Origin: Byssothecium circinans | Lineage: Eukaryota > Ascomycota > Dothideomycetes > Pleosporales > Massarinaceae | NCBI GenBank assembly: GCA_010015675.1 | Contig: ML976990.1 | Location: 262,375-326,374, forward strand | Length of the DNA stretch: 64,000 nt | Direction: 5' to 3' | Part shown: positions 11,331 to 20,078 of the stretch, in pieces | Position numbering within the stretch: the stretch's first letter is position 1 | Layout: every line of letters begins with the position of its first letter | Position numbers and translations under genes: made by a program | The notes under the pieces: model-generated | What the model saw: the letters and a program-made list of their open reading frames with translations, nothing else | What the model was told of the DNA's origin: nothing | Database searches by the model: none

Positions 11331-12194
11331 GATTCAGAGTATCAGTTATGATTTCAGTCAGGAGGAATATGGCGCAAGAGCATGGAGCATTCCGCATTGT
11401 TGGATTTTCTTTTTTCCTTTTGGCGCCTGATACCCTATGATGTAGTCATGTTTGACGGTCATTTACACGCGGATATTCCGCTTTTAGGACGCGAGCATGA
11501 AGGAAGAGAACGTTATGATAATACACGGACTAAGGGGACGTGCTGGTCATGCCTCTTCGAGGTTCTGCCTCATGTAGGAATCTATGAGTATCAATAATAT
11601 CTATGTCGACGTTCAGAACTTGTTGTATTACGATGGTTTCGACGACTTGGAACTGCGTCTTTTTGAGTTCAACGTGTGGTTTGTTGACGAATTATATTCA
11701 CACCTCCAGATAACGATGATGACTTTATCATCTCGATACGTCTACGCCACCGGCAAGGCGCATTACTCCTGGCTGGTACATCAGCCAGCAGAACACAACA
11801 TGGGTCATGGTTGATTTGTTCACCAGAGAAGCACGGACAGAGATGAACCAACAACTTCGGAACCGGTGGGGGTCGTGTCTCGTGTGAGACGCCTGAGTTG
11901 CGAAACAGAAATGGTCAAAGAGTCATACTAGACTATAGCAGAAACATTTCATCATGTCGCAAACTCCGGAAAGTTTTTCCTGGGGTTTGACACTAACTAT
12001 AGGCTTTTTATTCCTTTGGAGGATACAGGCTTCCTGGATGGCAAATGGTAGTTTAGGTGGAGGTGAGGAGAGTAAAAAAATCTTCCAATATAATTCCAAG
12101 GATATAGTTTGGATTATCGATGAGATTGCGCCTGGGGCTGCACTCATTTCTAGAGTCGTATTTGGAGGCATAACACTATGGTTTGAAAGCCCAC
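11331..12194. other. intergenic, start of the gene-poor island
   Basis: AT content rises from about 11.6 kb. A 94-codon frame (ATG 11954, plus strand) and an overlapping minus frame are both open; neither has a domain, so I treat them as chance. Confidence 0.5.
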
Positions 12195-12264
12195 GCACTT
12201 TCTCACCCCCTTCACGCAAAGCTAATTTTAAAAAATAAAAATTTAGAAAGGAGTGAGAAAGCGC
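12195..12264. repeat. imperfect 19 bp inverted repeat
   Basis: The arm at 12195-12213 and the arm at 12246-12264 are reverse complements at 16 of 19 positions, around a 32 bp AT-rich centre. All three differences are A/G or C/T pairs, so they could be transitions. It could be a small hairpin or the remains of terminal inverted repeats, and it lies just before the direct repeat copy at 12289. Confidence 0.5.
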
Positions 12265-12288
12265 TCACCTTCTTAAGCCTAAAACTGT

Positions 12289-12432
12289 AGAAAACTCTGC
12301 TAGACTTTTACTATATAGCTATACAGTTCCTAGTTTTGGAGTAAGTACCTTGCCTAAGTAGCGATTATACTCCTATACGTGGCAGCTAAAGATTAGGTTT
12401 AAAAAAGACTAGAAAGAAACTAACTTAACTCC
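12289..12432 (+). repeat. dispersed repeat, copy A (RIP-like mutated)
   Basis: About 145 bp that align with 13224-13371 (copy B) in the same orientation. A long central block including TTGCCTAAGTAGCGATT is identical in both. Elsewhere copy A mostly has T where B has C, or A where B has G, repeatedly turning CpA into TpA and TpG into TpA. This is the signature of repeat-induced point mutation. What the repeat is remains unknown. Confidence 0.7.
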
Positions 12433-12638
12433 TCTTGTACTAAATAGCTCTAAAGTTCTTTGGCTTATATAGCTTTAGCGTTGTGCTTCAAATTTACCCA
12501 AACCTTTTGCTTTAGCTTGGCAAACGTCCTAGTAAAGACGTTGTCTGTGTTCTGGTCTAGCCCTTCGTGACATGGAGTCCTTGGATGTCAAGCTACCAGT
12601 GTGTCGATGAGTGATACATCAAGTTCCCCATCTGCTTT

Positions 12639-13184
12639 TCACTTCTTATCACCATCCTCTACTTCTATCTCCTTCTTATTCTTCTTATTCTCCTCCTCTC
12701 TGATCTGATGGACTTCCATTACAGCCTTGCCAAGTGAATTTTTGCCAGGCCACTCCTCGCCCATTAACGTCTTTGCCTTCGACAATGTTAACCCGCATCC
12801 CCAAACAGTATCGGAGGAGGCCTCCACGATCTCACGATTTCCAGTCTTGAGGAGTTCGGCTCGGAGTGGAGTGGCTTTGTCGGAAACAGTAAACTTTAGA
12901 ACCGTAGCCTCTAGTACGACCTTGTACGTGACTGCGCGACGATATTAGCTATGTCATTTTCAGTATATAAGACGCTGCTTTACCTTTGCTCCATTGTTCA
13001 GCGTCGAAAGGAGTAACTTTCTTGCCGAGGGCCTTGTGTTCTGTTGCTGTTGATGCCATCATAATTTTGTCACAGCTCTCCTGCTGGATGTGAGCTGCCC
13101 GACATGGTTATATTTGCTGACTGAACTCACAGCGTCCTTGAATAGAGCTGCTTTGGCGAAGTTGAAGAACTGCGCACTACAGAG
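12639..13184 (-). pseudogene. 5'-truncated NADAR-domain gene (YbiA-like)
   Basis: Three exon pieces on the minus strand, about 13184..13131, 13080..12984 and 12931..12639, join in frame through introns with GTGAGT..CAG and GTAAAG..CAG ends. The product reads as the C-terminal three quarters of a NADAR domain: an AKAALFKDA helix, then HKALGKKV, EASSDTVWGCGL and GKNSLGKAVMEVHQIREEE with a Lys/Glu-rich tail. NADAR proteins bind NAD/ADP-ribose-type nucleotides and act as N-glycosidases; some reverse ADP-ribosylation of DNA. The N-terminal part, which carries a conserved glycine-rich start of the fold, is missing. The frame stops at a TAG (13185-13187) just before repeat copy B with its A tracts. 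No stop lies inside the remaining exons, so the break is recent or the fragment is still under selection. Confidence 0.75.
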
Positions 13185-13207
13185 CTACAATTTTTTAATA
13201 AAAAATG

Positions 13208-13409
13208 TTTTTTTTTTTTTTTTGGAAAACTTTACCAGACTTTTGACACATGGTCATACAGTTCCTGGTTTTGGAGCAAGTGCGTTGCCTAAGTAGCGAT
13301 TGCAGACTTATACGGAACAGTTGAATGTCAGGTTTGAGAAGAGACCGGAGAGAAACTGTATGAAGTTTGAGTCCTGCTCAAGTCCTTTTTTTTTTTTTTT
13401 TTTTTTTTT
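13208..13409 (-). repeat. dispersed repeat, copy B, bounded by T16 and T24 tracts
   Basis: The counterpart of copy A, not visibly mutated. It sits exactly between a T16 run (13208-13223) and a T24 run (13386-13409). On the minus strand it therefore ends in an A16 tail, as a retroposed RNA would. On the plus strand it contains AGTTTGAGTCC, nine of eleven matches to a Pol III B box, some 15 bp before the T24 run, which would act as a Pol III stop. A SINE-like element is possible, but I could not find an A box or clear target-site duplications. Confidence 0.5.
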
Positions 13410-15216
13410 CGTCCTTTGAATTATTTCACATTTCGTCCAAAAAGTTGGCGATGGTGCTCAAGTGGAGCAGAACTTGCTCCCGTCCATAGTGAGGATGGTC
13501 TCGTTTTGAATCGGGCCTTTCGTATTCTCGGGCTGTGATGGCCCCTGAGCCACTTCGCGGTGGTACCTTAGGACTCGGGAGGTTGTACCGGTTGGAGTCA
13601 GTATGGGTGACGCAGCTCGGCGCCTCTTGGAGGCACGGAATGATCGGTCCGGTGTCACCGACAGTCGTCGGCGACCCTACCACGAATGGAGTCGTCGTGT
13701 GCTTTTTGGTGTCGTGGTACCTAGGTACGGCTCCCTGTGGGCAATATGGCAGTTGTTTTGATGTTTGTAGGGGCGTCGAATATAAGCTAGAGATATCAAA
13801 TGAAATGTCTCTCGTACAGTAAAGAAAGTTGGCACGCCATGGTAATGCAGAATTTTGAAGGTAGCTTTTTGATTTCGATAATTTGTATAGCTTCGCCAGA
13901 GTCCTATAGATAAACTTTACAACGAGTACTGCCGGCTTTTTCATCCCCGCGAGAGGGGATATCATCCTCCATACGAAGGCTAGCACGCAGGCTAATTCAC
14001 ACTAAGGACCGTAAAAAAGATCATGCACTTCCTGGACGTTTCGAGGATTGGATAGCTGGTGGGTGAGGAGGAAGAACCCGTTGCTGAACAGCTGTTCGCG
14101 TACTTCCGAGACTACTCCAAACTCCGGATCTAGAGATCTGGGGATGCCCCTCATTTTCCGTGAGGCGGCGGAACTCGGGTCACCAACACCCCGCGACCGA
14201 GCCCACCGCTACTGATTCGAGCGCCTCGGGACCTCATAGCAGTCGGAACAGTCTTTTTTCCTTGTTAGTGGGACCGGATATCGTTTCGCAAGCCTCCACT
14301 TCCCCATTTTTTCGCGCGATCAGATTTCGCATTGTCAGAGGCTTGGGAAAGTTGCGCTCAAAAAGGTACAATTTAATCATCGCCGCACATGGATATTTAG
14401 ATAGCTAATACGACATCTTCTTGAAGGCTTTCAACCTTTGTGTACCCTTCTCAGGATACTTTTCTCCTATTCCCCTGTACCAGTGCGAGGGCGGCCACTT
14501 GCTGCCGTGTTGTCTTGATGGATGTACTAAGTGACAGCTATGCCAATACGACATCGAGCTTGAGACGGATCGCGAGAGGCTGCCGCGGCGAAATCTGCAA
14601 CAGAACTTGGGCACATAATAACGCAAGTGTTGTTGCAGCGCTCTTTGTCTGAGTTCCCATCAGTGAAGCGGTTCCCTCTTCTCCAGAATGACGAAGTGCG
14701 CAAAACCGAACGACCGCATCAATAATACAACCAATATACAACCTCACGACTTGCCCGTATCGCGCATATGCATTCCACCATTGTACTATGCATCAGAGAC
14801 CCGAGTAGACGGCAGAAATTGAGAATGCGGGAAGTGATGAGATTGGAATTCTTGTTGCAATTGCGGTTGCGCTTGCAGAAGAGACGGGACACGTCTTTGC
14901 ATACGCGCTCGCAGTGTTGAAAAAGCCGTCAGTACTCGTTGTAAAGCTTGGTGTCAAAACTCTGGCAGAGCTATGCAAAGTATTCTGCAGGCTGGAAGCT
15001 ATCTGCTTTTCGCGGTGCTGGCTTCCACGTTCCATGTTCACACGGAAGGTTATGCTTATACAGTCTTGGAAGGGATGGACTTGACGTTTCATGGTCGTCG
15101 CCACCGCGTGCGGGCCCCATTGCGCGCTGTCCGCCTGTTGCCTGCCAACAAAATCAGGATTGCGTTTGCCTCCCTCCCGCCCCAGCCCCATTACTCCACC
15201 CGACACCATAGTAGCC
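13410..15216. other. gene-poor spacer
   Basis: A 1.8 kb stretch with several open frames of 60-186 codons on both strands (the longest is minus, 13986 to 13426), none with a recognisable domain or coding bias. The part 13530-13740 is GC-richer than its surroundings and may be a relic of something inserted. No RNA gene found before the U6 promoter. Confidence 0.4.
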
Positions 15217-15225
15217 TATATATAT
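15217..15225 (+). promoter_or_regulatory. TATA box of the U6 snRNA gene
   Basis: TATATATAT lies 30 bp before the G at 15247 where U6 should start. A TATA box at this distance is normal for Pol III transcription of U6 in fungi. Confidence 0.75.
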
Positions 15226-15246
15226 TTGATTATCCTCCTCTCTTTT

Positions 15247-15344
15247 GTCTTCGGACATTTGGTCAATTTGAAACGATACAGAGAAGATTAGCATGGCCCC
15301 TGCACTAAGGATGACACGCTCAATCAAAGAGAAGCTACCATTTT
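15247..15344 (+). ncRNA. U6 spliceosomal snRNA
   Basis: U6 forms the catalytic core of the spliceosome with U2. The sequence has the 5' stem (GTC TTCG GAC), the ACAGAG box at 15278-15283 that pairs with 5' splice sites, the AGC triad at 15290-15292, the GGCCCCTGC segment and the internal stem-loop (AAGGATGACACGCTC), and it ends in a T run. I see no intron and no damaged core base. The 5' end is set from the TATA distance and the terminal stem, the 3' end from the T tract. It is the only full-length snRNA in the window. Confidence 0.95.
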
Positions 15345-15348
15345 TTTT
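15341..15348 (+). terminator. Pol III terminator of U6 (T8)
   Basis: Eight T directly after the U6 3' end; the mature RNA is expected to keep the first few as its U tail. Confidence 0.85.
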
Positions 15349-15391
15349 CGCCCTTTTCTTTTGTCTGCTGACTCAGCAATATTCCAGTGTG

Positions 15392-15402
15392 AGTTCGAAT
15401 CG
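15392..15402 (+). promoter_or_regulatory. possible extragenic B box downstream of U6
   Basis: AGTTCGAATCG matches the Pol III B-box consensus GGTTCGANTCC at all but the first and last base and lies 44 bp past the T8 terminator. In budding yeast the U6 gene uses a B box downstream of its terminator, so the position makes sense. The flanking bases do not fold as a tRNA T arm, so this is not the end of a tRNA gene. Confidence 0.45.
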
Positions 15403-15484
15403 TCCAAGCGGCCTTTTTTTGGGGGGTTTTTGCACACAAAGTAGAAATTTACTCGGGAGACAGAGGGCTGAGTCTTAGACAGCC

Positions 15485-15560
15485 AAAAGAAAAGGGCGAA
15501 AAAATTGGTAGCTTCTCTTTGATTGAGCGTGTCATCCTTAGTGCAGGGGCCATGCTAATC
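15485..15560 (-). pseudogene. inverted partial copy of U6 and its terminator flank
   Basis: About 76 bp are nearly the exact reverse complement of 15286-15362, running from the GATTAGC of U6 through the terminator and 14 bp of its 3' flank. Because non-transcribed flank is included, this is a genomic duplication rather than a copy made from the RNA. Differences are small (T8 shortened to T6 with an extra base near it). It lacks the ACAGAG box, so it cannot give functional U6. The two arms face each other across 122 bp. Confidence 0.9.
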
Positions 15561-15682
15561 TGGGGCCGTGGGTGGTCTCTCTCGCGAGAATCGCTTCCAT
15601 AGGTTGACTCCAATTTCTACCTTTCATGTAAGCATAATTGGAAAGGGGGAACAGACGTTTTCTTTTAGGGTGCCTAATCAGC

Positions 15683-16458
15683 CTAGGAGCCGATCAAAAT
15701 TGCGAGTGTTCTTAACTGTTTTGGGGATCTAAAGCAGTGAGCTATACGCGGTATGAGGATAGTTTTCGAGGGTCTAGAAAGGTCAGAAATTGTCTCTGAA
15801 TAGGAATATATTGCTTTGATCTGTACTTTCTTCCTCGTACACCCCTGAGGAGGATGGTGTACAATGAAAATCACCGCTTCACGAAGCATGTTCCCGAGAG
15901 AACTCTGACAACGATCCACAGGCTAGTAAGGGTCTTGGATTTCTCCTAACCGCTGTACCAGCAACTGTTTTGAGACAGCAGCAGCGCCATGCCCTAACCC
16001 TGTGAAGGGTAGTGAGCAGTGGTACTGAAGCGGAACTTACCATGTTAAGAAACGCCCCGGAAGTGTTTCCATGCAGTTCTGGTTCATGTAATTGAGCGAT
16101 GGTACGAGAATTACCTATATCGCATCTGCTAGGTCCAAATAAACATAGAAAAGGAAAGTTTAACTCACTCCTTAACTGTCTCACCCAACAGGGTCCGCCA
16201 TTCCTCCCCAACGTCCAGCGGGTGCTGAGTATACCCACAGATATTACGACCAATCTTCTTATTCGCTGGATACCAGCGATGCGGTCGTAACTCCTCAGTA
16301 TCCAAACCCTCGAGCCAGTCGACGAGGCGGTTCACGCGACATATTCCCTTCGTTGGATCACCCTCCATCTCTACCCAGACACGACTTTCCTCTTGGTTGG
16401 CTTTGAGAATACCAGAAATCTCTACTTCGACAGAGCTCCGAGAGAGCTCCTGACACAT
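15683..16458 (-). pseudogene. degraded gene of unknown family
   Basis: Protein-like frames follow one another on the minus strand: a piece from 16458 to 16165 (containing GICRVNRLVDWLEGL and RWYPANKKIGRNICGYTQ), then one containing HEPELHGNTSGAFLNM that ends at a GTAAGT donor, then after a CAG acceptor a piece with GHGAAAVSKQLLVQRLGEI that runs through a TAG at about 15929 into a further 78 open codons. The first junction has a GTGAGT donor but no acceptor keeps frame. A neighbouring frame (16585-16440) may hold still earlier sequence with a frame change. I do not recognise the family. Stops and lost splice sites are in keeping with RIP or neutral decay. Confidence 0.4.
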
Positions 16459-16485
16459 AATCTACATCGCCAATAGGCTCGGGGA

Positions 16486-16531
16486 AGTCTCTCTCAAAGG
16501 AAGCGCCGAAGCGCTTCCCGCAGGAGAGACT
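16486..16531. repeat. two-stem perfect hairpin
   Basis: An outer 8 bp stem (AGTCTCTC with GAGAGACT) and an inner 8 bp stem (GGAAGCGC with GCGCTTCC) are both perfect, closed by a CGAA loop and separated by five unpaired bases on each side. It lies 9 bp before a U6 fragment and inside the protein-like decayed sequence on the other strand. Confidence 0.75.
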
Positions 16532-16540
16532 ATCCAACAG

Positions 16541-16571
16541 CGATATAGAGAAGATTAGCATGGCCCCTGCA
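16541..16571 (+). pseudogene. 31 bp U6 snRNA core fragment
   Basis: Identical to U6 from the CGATACAGAG region through GCCCCTGCA apart from one C-to-T change in the ACAGAG box (CpA to TpA). Flanks on both sides are unrelated to U6. It could be a chimeric retrocopy or a piece carried along with the inverted copy 1 kb upstream. Confidence 0.85.
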
Positions 16572-16585
16572 AGTGGTGCTTTCAC

Positions 16586-17373
16586 TCGTTGGGAGGCTCT
16601 TATAGAAGTAAGAGACCTGCAGAGACAAAACGACGTATATTATGCCTTGAGAATACTTCGCAAAGGCTATCTAGGATATAGACAGTAGCTAATACTCGGT
16701 AATTTTTCGAGTTATCTGAGGACACATAGAGTGCGTCAAGCTGTAAAACAGCAAATGCTACACCAAGGAAAATAAGTAACCGGCCGGCTACATATTCATA
16801 TAAAAGCAAAAATAAATAAAGAGCAACAGCTCGCTAGTACTATCTTAGTGTGACCTAAAGCATCAACTCTAGTATTATTAGTATCACTATACCACACAGC
16901 TTAGCTAGATAAACTTCTATCACGTGTAAACAATAGCAAGTGCATGCACATATGTGAGCAGTTTTATCTAAGCTATATAGCACTAATATATTAATACTAA
17001 GATAAGCTAGCATAAATTTAAGGCCCAATACTTAGTTAGCTGTCTATCTCCCTAGCTATCCTAAGATATCTTCACTTTGGAATAATAATAGAGGAATTTA
17101 GCGCACACGTAATTGAACTTCATCTAACTACCCTGTTGTAGCTAGGATACTCTATCAATTAATTCCGTTTTGATAAAAAGACCACGTGTACTGACACACC
17201 TTTGGCTGAGTTTTACAAACACTGAGTCGGTATCTGCAAAAAGACATTGTCACTTACTATATTGAATAGATCTAGACCAACTATATGAACTATGCCAATC
17301 GCTTCACTGCCTCGCTGATGCCTTGGAGCGCTGATTGTCACTATTCAGTTGTTGAACAACACTTCACCGACAC
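16586..17373. other. AT-rich, TpA-rich spacer, probably RIP-mutated
   Basis: Nearly 0.8 kb dominated by TA, CTA and TAG words with very few CpA, unlike flanking gene DNA. This is what old RIP leaves behind. One 69-codon minus frame (16809-16600) is hydrophobic but probably chance. No intact repeat partner lies within the window. Confidence 0.5.
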
Positions 17374-19284
17374 CTAATCGCTGAAACCCTCAAACTCTTC
17401 CTCTTCCTCTTCCACAACCTTCTGCCTGACCTGCTGAATCATCTGTTTCAACTTCTCCTCTTCCCTACGCTCTTCATCCGTCATCTTCTCCACACGTTCA
17501 TGTTCACGCTTAGCATGCTTCTTCTCGCGCCGCACTTCTTTTGTCGCCTGCTGCTCCTTCTTTTGACTCCAAGCCGGCGCCTCTCTTTTCTTCCCTTGCT
17601 TTTTCTCCTCGCCCTCCTCTTTGCCTTCACCATTCAACTCTGCCAATCGCTGCTTCTCACGCGCCTTGTCTTTGTACGCAAGTTTGTCGAAATCAATCTC
17701 TACGCCAAGCGTCCTGTCACCATCAAACCTTTTCAACTCTGGCATGGCTGGAAGTCGGAGCAAACCCCACGCATGGCCTAGATCCTCCCACTGTAGCTCT
17801 TGTACGCGAAAGATGGAACTTGCGGTGTGCTTGCTGTAGGCGCGGACCCATGAGACGAAACCGCGCTGCGCTTTGTCGTAGATGGCCCGATCGGCTTTGA
17901 CCACATCCCGAATCTTCTTCGTCACCACATCGGCATCAACGGGTGTGATATTGACCTCAGGGGATCCGAGTGGTGAGATGGGCGTTTGCCGAACGCGCAG
18001 AAAGTCAATATAGTCTTCTTCGCGACCAGGTGTGAGAAACGTCACGGCGAGTCCTTTGCGGCCAGCACGACCAGCGCGACCGCAGCGGTGTATAAAGGTC
18101 TTGGGATCGCTAGGAGGGTCGAGTTGGAGAACAAGGTCGACTGCCGGTATGTCTAGACCACGGGCCGCTACATCGGTAGTCAGGAGGAGTGAAGGCATCA
18201 CACTGTCCACAAACTTGGTGAAATTCTTCCGTCGTACTTTATCTGGCTGCTTTCCATGGAGTGGTACTACAGAGAAGCCTTTGAGAACTTCTGGAAGAAT
18301 ATGTTGGAAGTAGTCGACCGAGAAACATGTCGCAAGATATAGGATTGTCTTCTGCGGTTGTGGTTGGACACTCGTCAAAAGCTTCTTAATGGCAGGTATC
18401 CTGTGCGACGCGGGTAGCACCAGGTAACACATCTGTAGACTGGCGGGAGTTCGCTTGTCTTCCACTTTGCTTTCCTCGCCGGCCTTGCCAGTTGGCGCTG
18501 CCCTCATCTTCACTTTCACTGCGATGCGGACCGGATTCCGTAGACCTACGCGAATGAGCTGGTCGACTGCTTCGCTGACACTAGCACTGAACAGGCCCGT
18601 CCGACGCTGCTTTGGAAGCCTCGAAAGGATCTTCTGCAGATCCTCTTTGAATCCTAGATCTAATAGACGATCCGCTTCGTCGAGAACCAGTGCGTCGAAT
18701 GATGATTGTGGACAATGGACGTGTGGGGAAGATAGAAGGGACAGTAGACGACCAGGCGTGCCGATTAGTACGTTAGGCGACTGTTTTAGAAAAGCGCTGA
18801 GGTCCTGGGCTGGGGTAACATTGCCCCCCAGAAGTAATTGGGGTACGACTTTGAGAGTCCCAGGCGGGAATGTCGGCGGAGGAGGCGCATCTGCATCTTC
18901 CATTTCGGTGTCTTCGTCGTCACCGATTTTGATAGCCGCTGCCGAAGGGGCATGGAACTTGAGTAACGACAGAAGAACGGTATGTATCTGCATAGCTAGC
19001 TCCCGAGTAGGCGAGATGATGATTGCGCCCACGTGGTGTTTTTTTGTCGGATTGTCTAGTCGCAGCAGACGTTCAACGATGGGGATCAAAAACGCTAGCG
19101 TCTTGCCTGATCCTGTTACGGCTTCGACGACAACATCTTTGTTGCCGATGAACATGGGAATTGCGGCTTGCTGCACAGGTGTCGTTTTGGTGAAGCCCAT
19201 GGCAGAAATGGCATCCAAGATCCATTCTGATAACGGCGGCGTAAGGGCACTCCATTGCCGGTCGATTTTCGCCTGTGGGGCCAT
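17374..19284 (-). CDS. SPB4: ATP-dependent RNA helicase SPB4 (DEAD-box, DDX55-like)
   Basis: A 636-residue single-exon DEAD-box helicase of the Spb4 group, needed in the nucleolus for 60S subunit assembly and 25S rRNA processing. Motifs in order: Q-motif region [17 protein letters not shown] (55-62), PTREL, TPGR, DEAD, SAS in place of [13 protein letters not shown] and [10 protein letters not shown]. The C-terminal 100 residues are Lys/Glu-rich ([20 protein letters not shown]) as in other Spb4 proteins. The start, [20 protein letters not shown], matches the compact N-terminus of the group. An acidic insert sits between motifs Ia and Ib. It is divergent from the diacylglycerol kinase gene. Confidence 0.92.
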   Translation of the reverse strand: MAPQAKIDRQWSALTPPLSEWILDAISAMGFTKTTPVQQAAIPMFIGNKDVVVEAVTGSGKTLAFLIPIVERLLRLDNPTKKHHVGAIIISPTRELAMQIHTVLLSLLKFHAPSAAAIKIGDDEDTEMEDADAPPPPTFPPGTLKVVPQLLLGGNVTPAQDLSAFLKQSPNVLIGTPGRLLSLLSSPHVHCPQSSFDALVLDEADRLLDLGFKEDLQKILSRLPKQRRTGLFSASVSEAVDQLIRVGLRNPVRIAVKVKMRAAPTGKAGEESKVEDKRTPASLQMCYLVLPASHRIPAIKKLLTSVQPQPQKTILYLATCFSVDYFQHILPEVLKGFSVVPLHGKQPDKVRRKNFTKFVDSVMPSLLLTTDVAARGLDIPAVDLVLQLDPPSDPKTFIHRCGRAGRAGRKGLAVTFLTPGREEDYIDFLRVRQTPISPLGSPEVNITPVDADVVTKKIRDVVKADRAIYDKAQRGFVSWVRAYSKHTASSIFRVQELQWEDLGHAWGLLRLPAMPELKRFDGDRTLGVEIDFDKLAYKDKAREKQRLAELNGEGKEEGEEKKQGKKREAPAWSQKKEQQATKEVRREKKHAKREHERVEKMTDEERREEEKLKQMIQQVRQKVVEEEEEEFEGFSD

Positions 19285-20078
19285 AATGATTCGAAACTCC
19301 TCCTCCTGAATTTTCCTACTCTTTTGTCCTATTCAAGTATGGTGTTGGTTGTTTAAGTGTGGCAGTGGGAATCGCGATGAACTTCGCTCGGCAAAAAAAT
19401 CTAGAGGTGTGGCGCTGTGGCTGGAGAGTGTGGCGCTATCACAAGCTTCTCAAGCTTCGCATGAGCGATCTCTACACGGCACGTGGCATCACATCACTTT
19501 CAGCCTCAAAATCGAGTCACCAAGTAAGAATAATGTGTAAGAAACAGGCAAAATGAACACGTAGCAAGAAACCCACTCGATCAAAGCCCAATCTCCTACT
19601 GCGCCTCTAACAAAAAAGCCCTGGTGGCGCCGGCATGCGTTCTGACCTCAACCGCCAAGCCATAATCCCCGTCGCCGTCACGATCCGCTACGCAGCATGA
19701 AGTGGCCTTGCCAAAATAATTCCCGCCTGAAAACAAACAGCCAATCTTCCACCCCTATCCACAGTCCCTCATCACCTCTCAACCCCTGATTTCTCTGCCA
19801 CGGGTGCATTCCCCACCGTGGCCTTTTCTGCCCGCTCACCCTCGGAGGATGCGCACCGCCCGCCGGACGAATTCGCGTCACCGATAGCTCATGTCGAAGC
19901 CACAATAACCGTATACGACTACGATACTGCGCCGTCGCACGACACTCAGCTGGATTCACAGCGCTCATTACTCGACCATATCGCGCATTTCTGGTCAAGA
20001 ACGAATCTTTCGCTGACTGGTCTTATCCGCGCGCCTCCGCTCCCTTCGTTTCAGTGCTCGCAATCACAGACCGTCGCG
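19285..20078. promoter_or_regulatory. divergent promoter region SPB4 / DGK1
   Basis: 0.8 kb between two divergent start codons. The frame of the downstream gene is open back to a GTG at 19818 but has no ATG there, so that part is best read as 5' leader. No TATA box, tRNA or repeat seen. Confidence 0.4.

Noticed and set aside
11954..12238. 94-codon plus-strand frame before the repeat island
   Set aside because: Open on both strands, low GC, no domain.
13426..13986. 186-codon minus-strand frame in the gene-poor island
   Set aside because: Checked as a possible missing N-terminus of the NADAR gene; the sequence does not match the fold and has no splice link.
15380..15410. tRNA 3' end suggested by GAGTTCGAATCG
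   Set aside because: The bases around it do not form a T-arm stem and no acceptor end or 5' half is present; a U6 extragenic box fits better.
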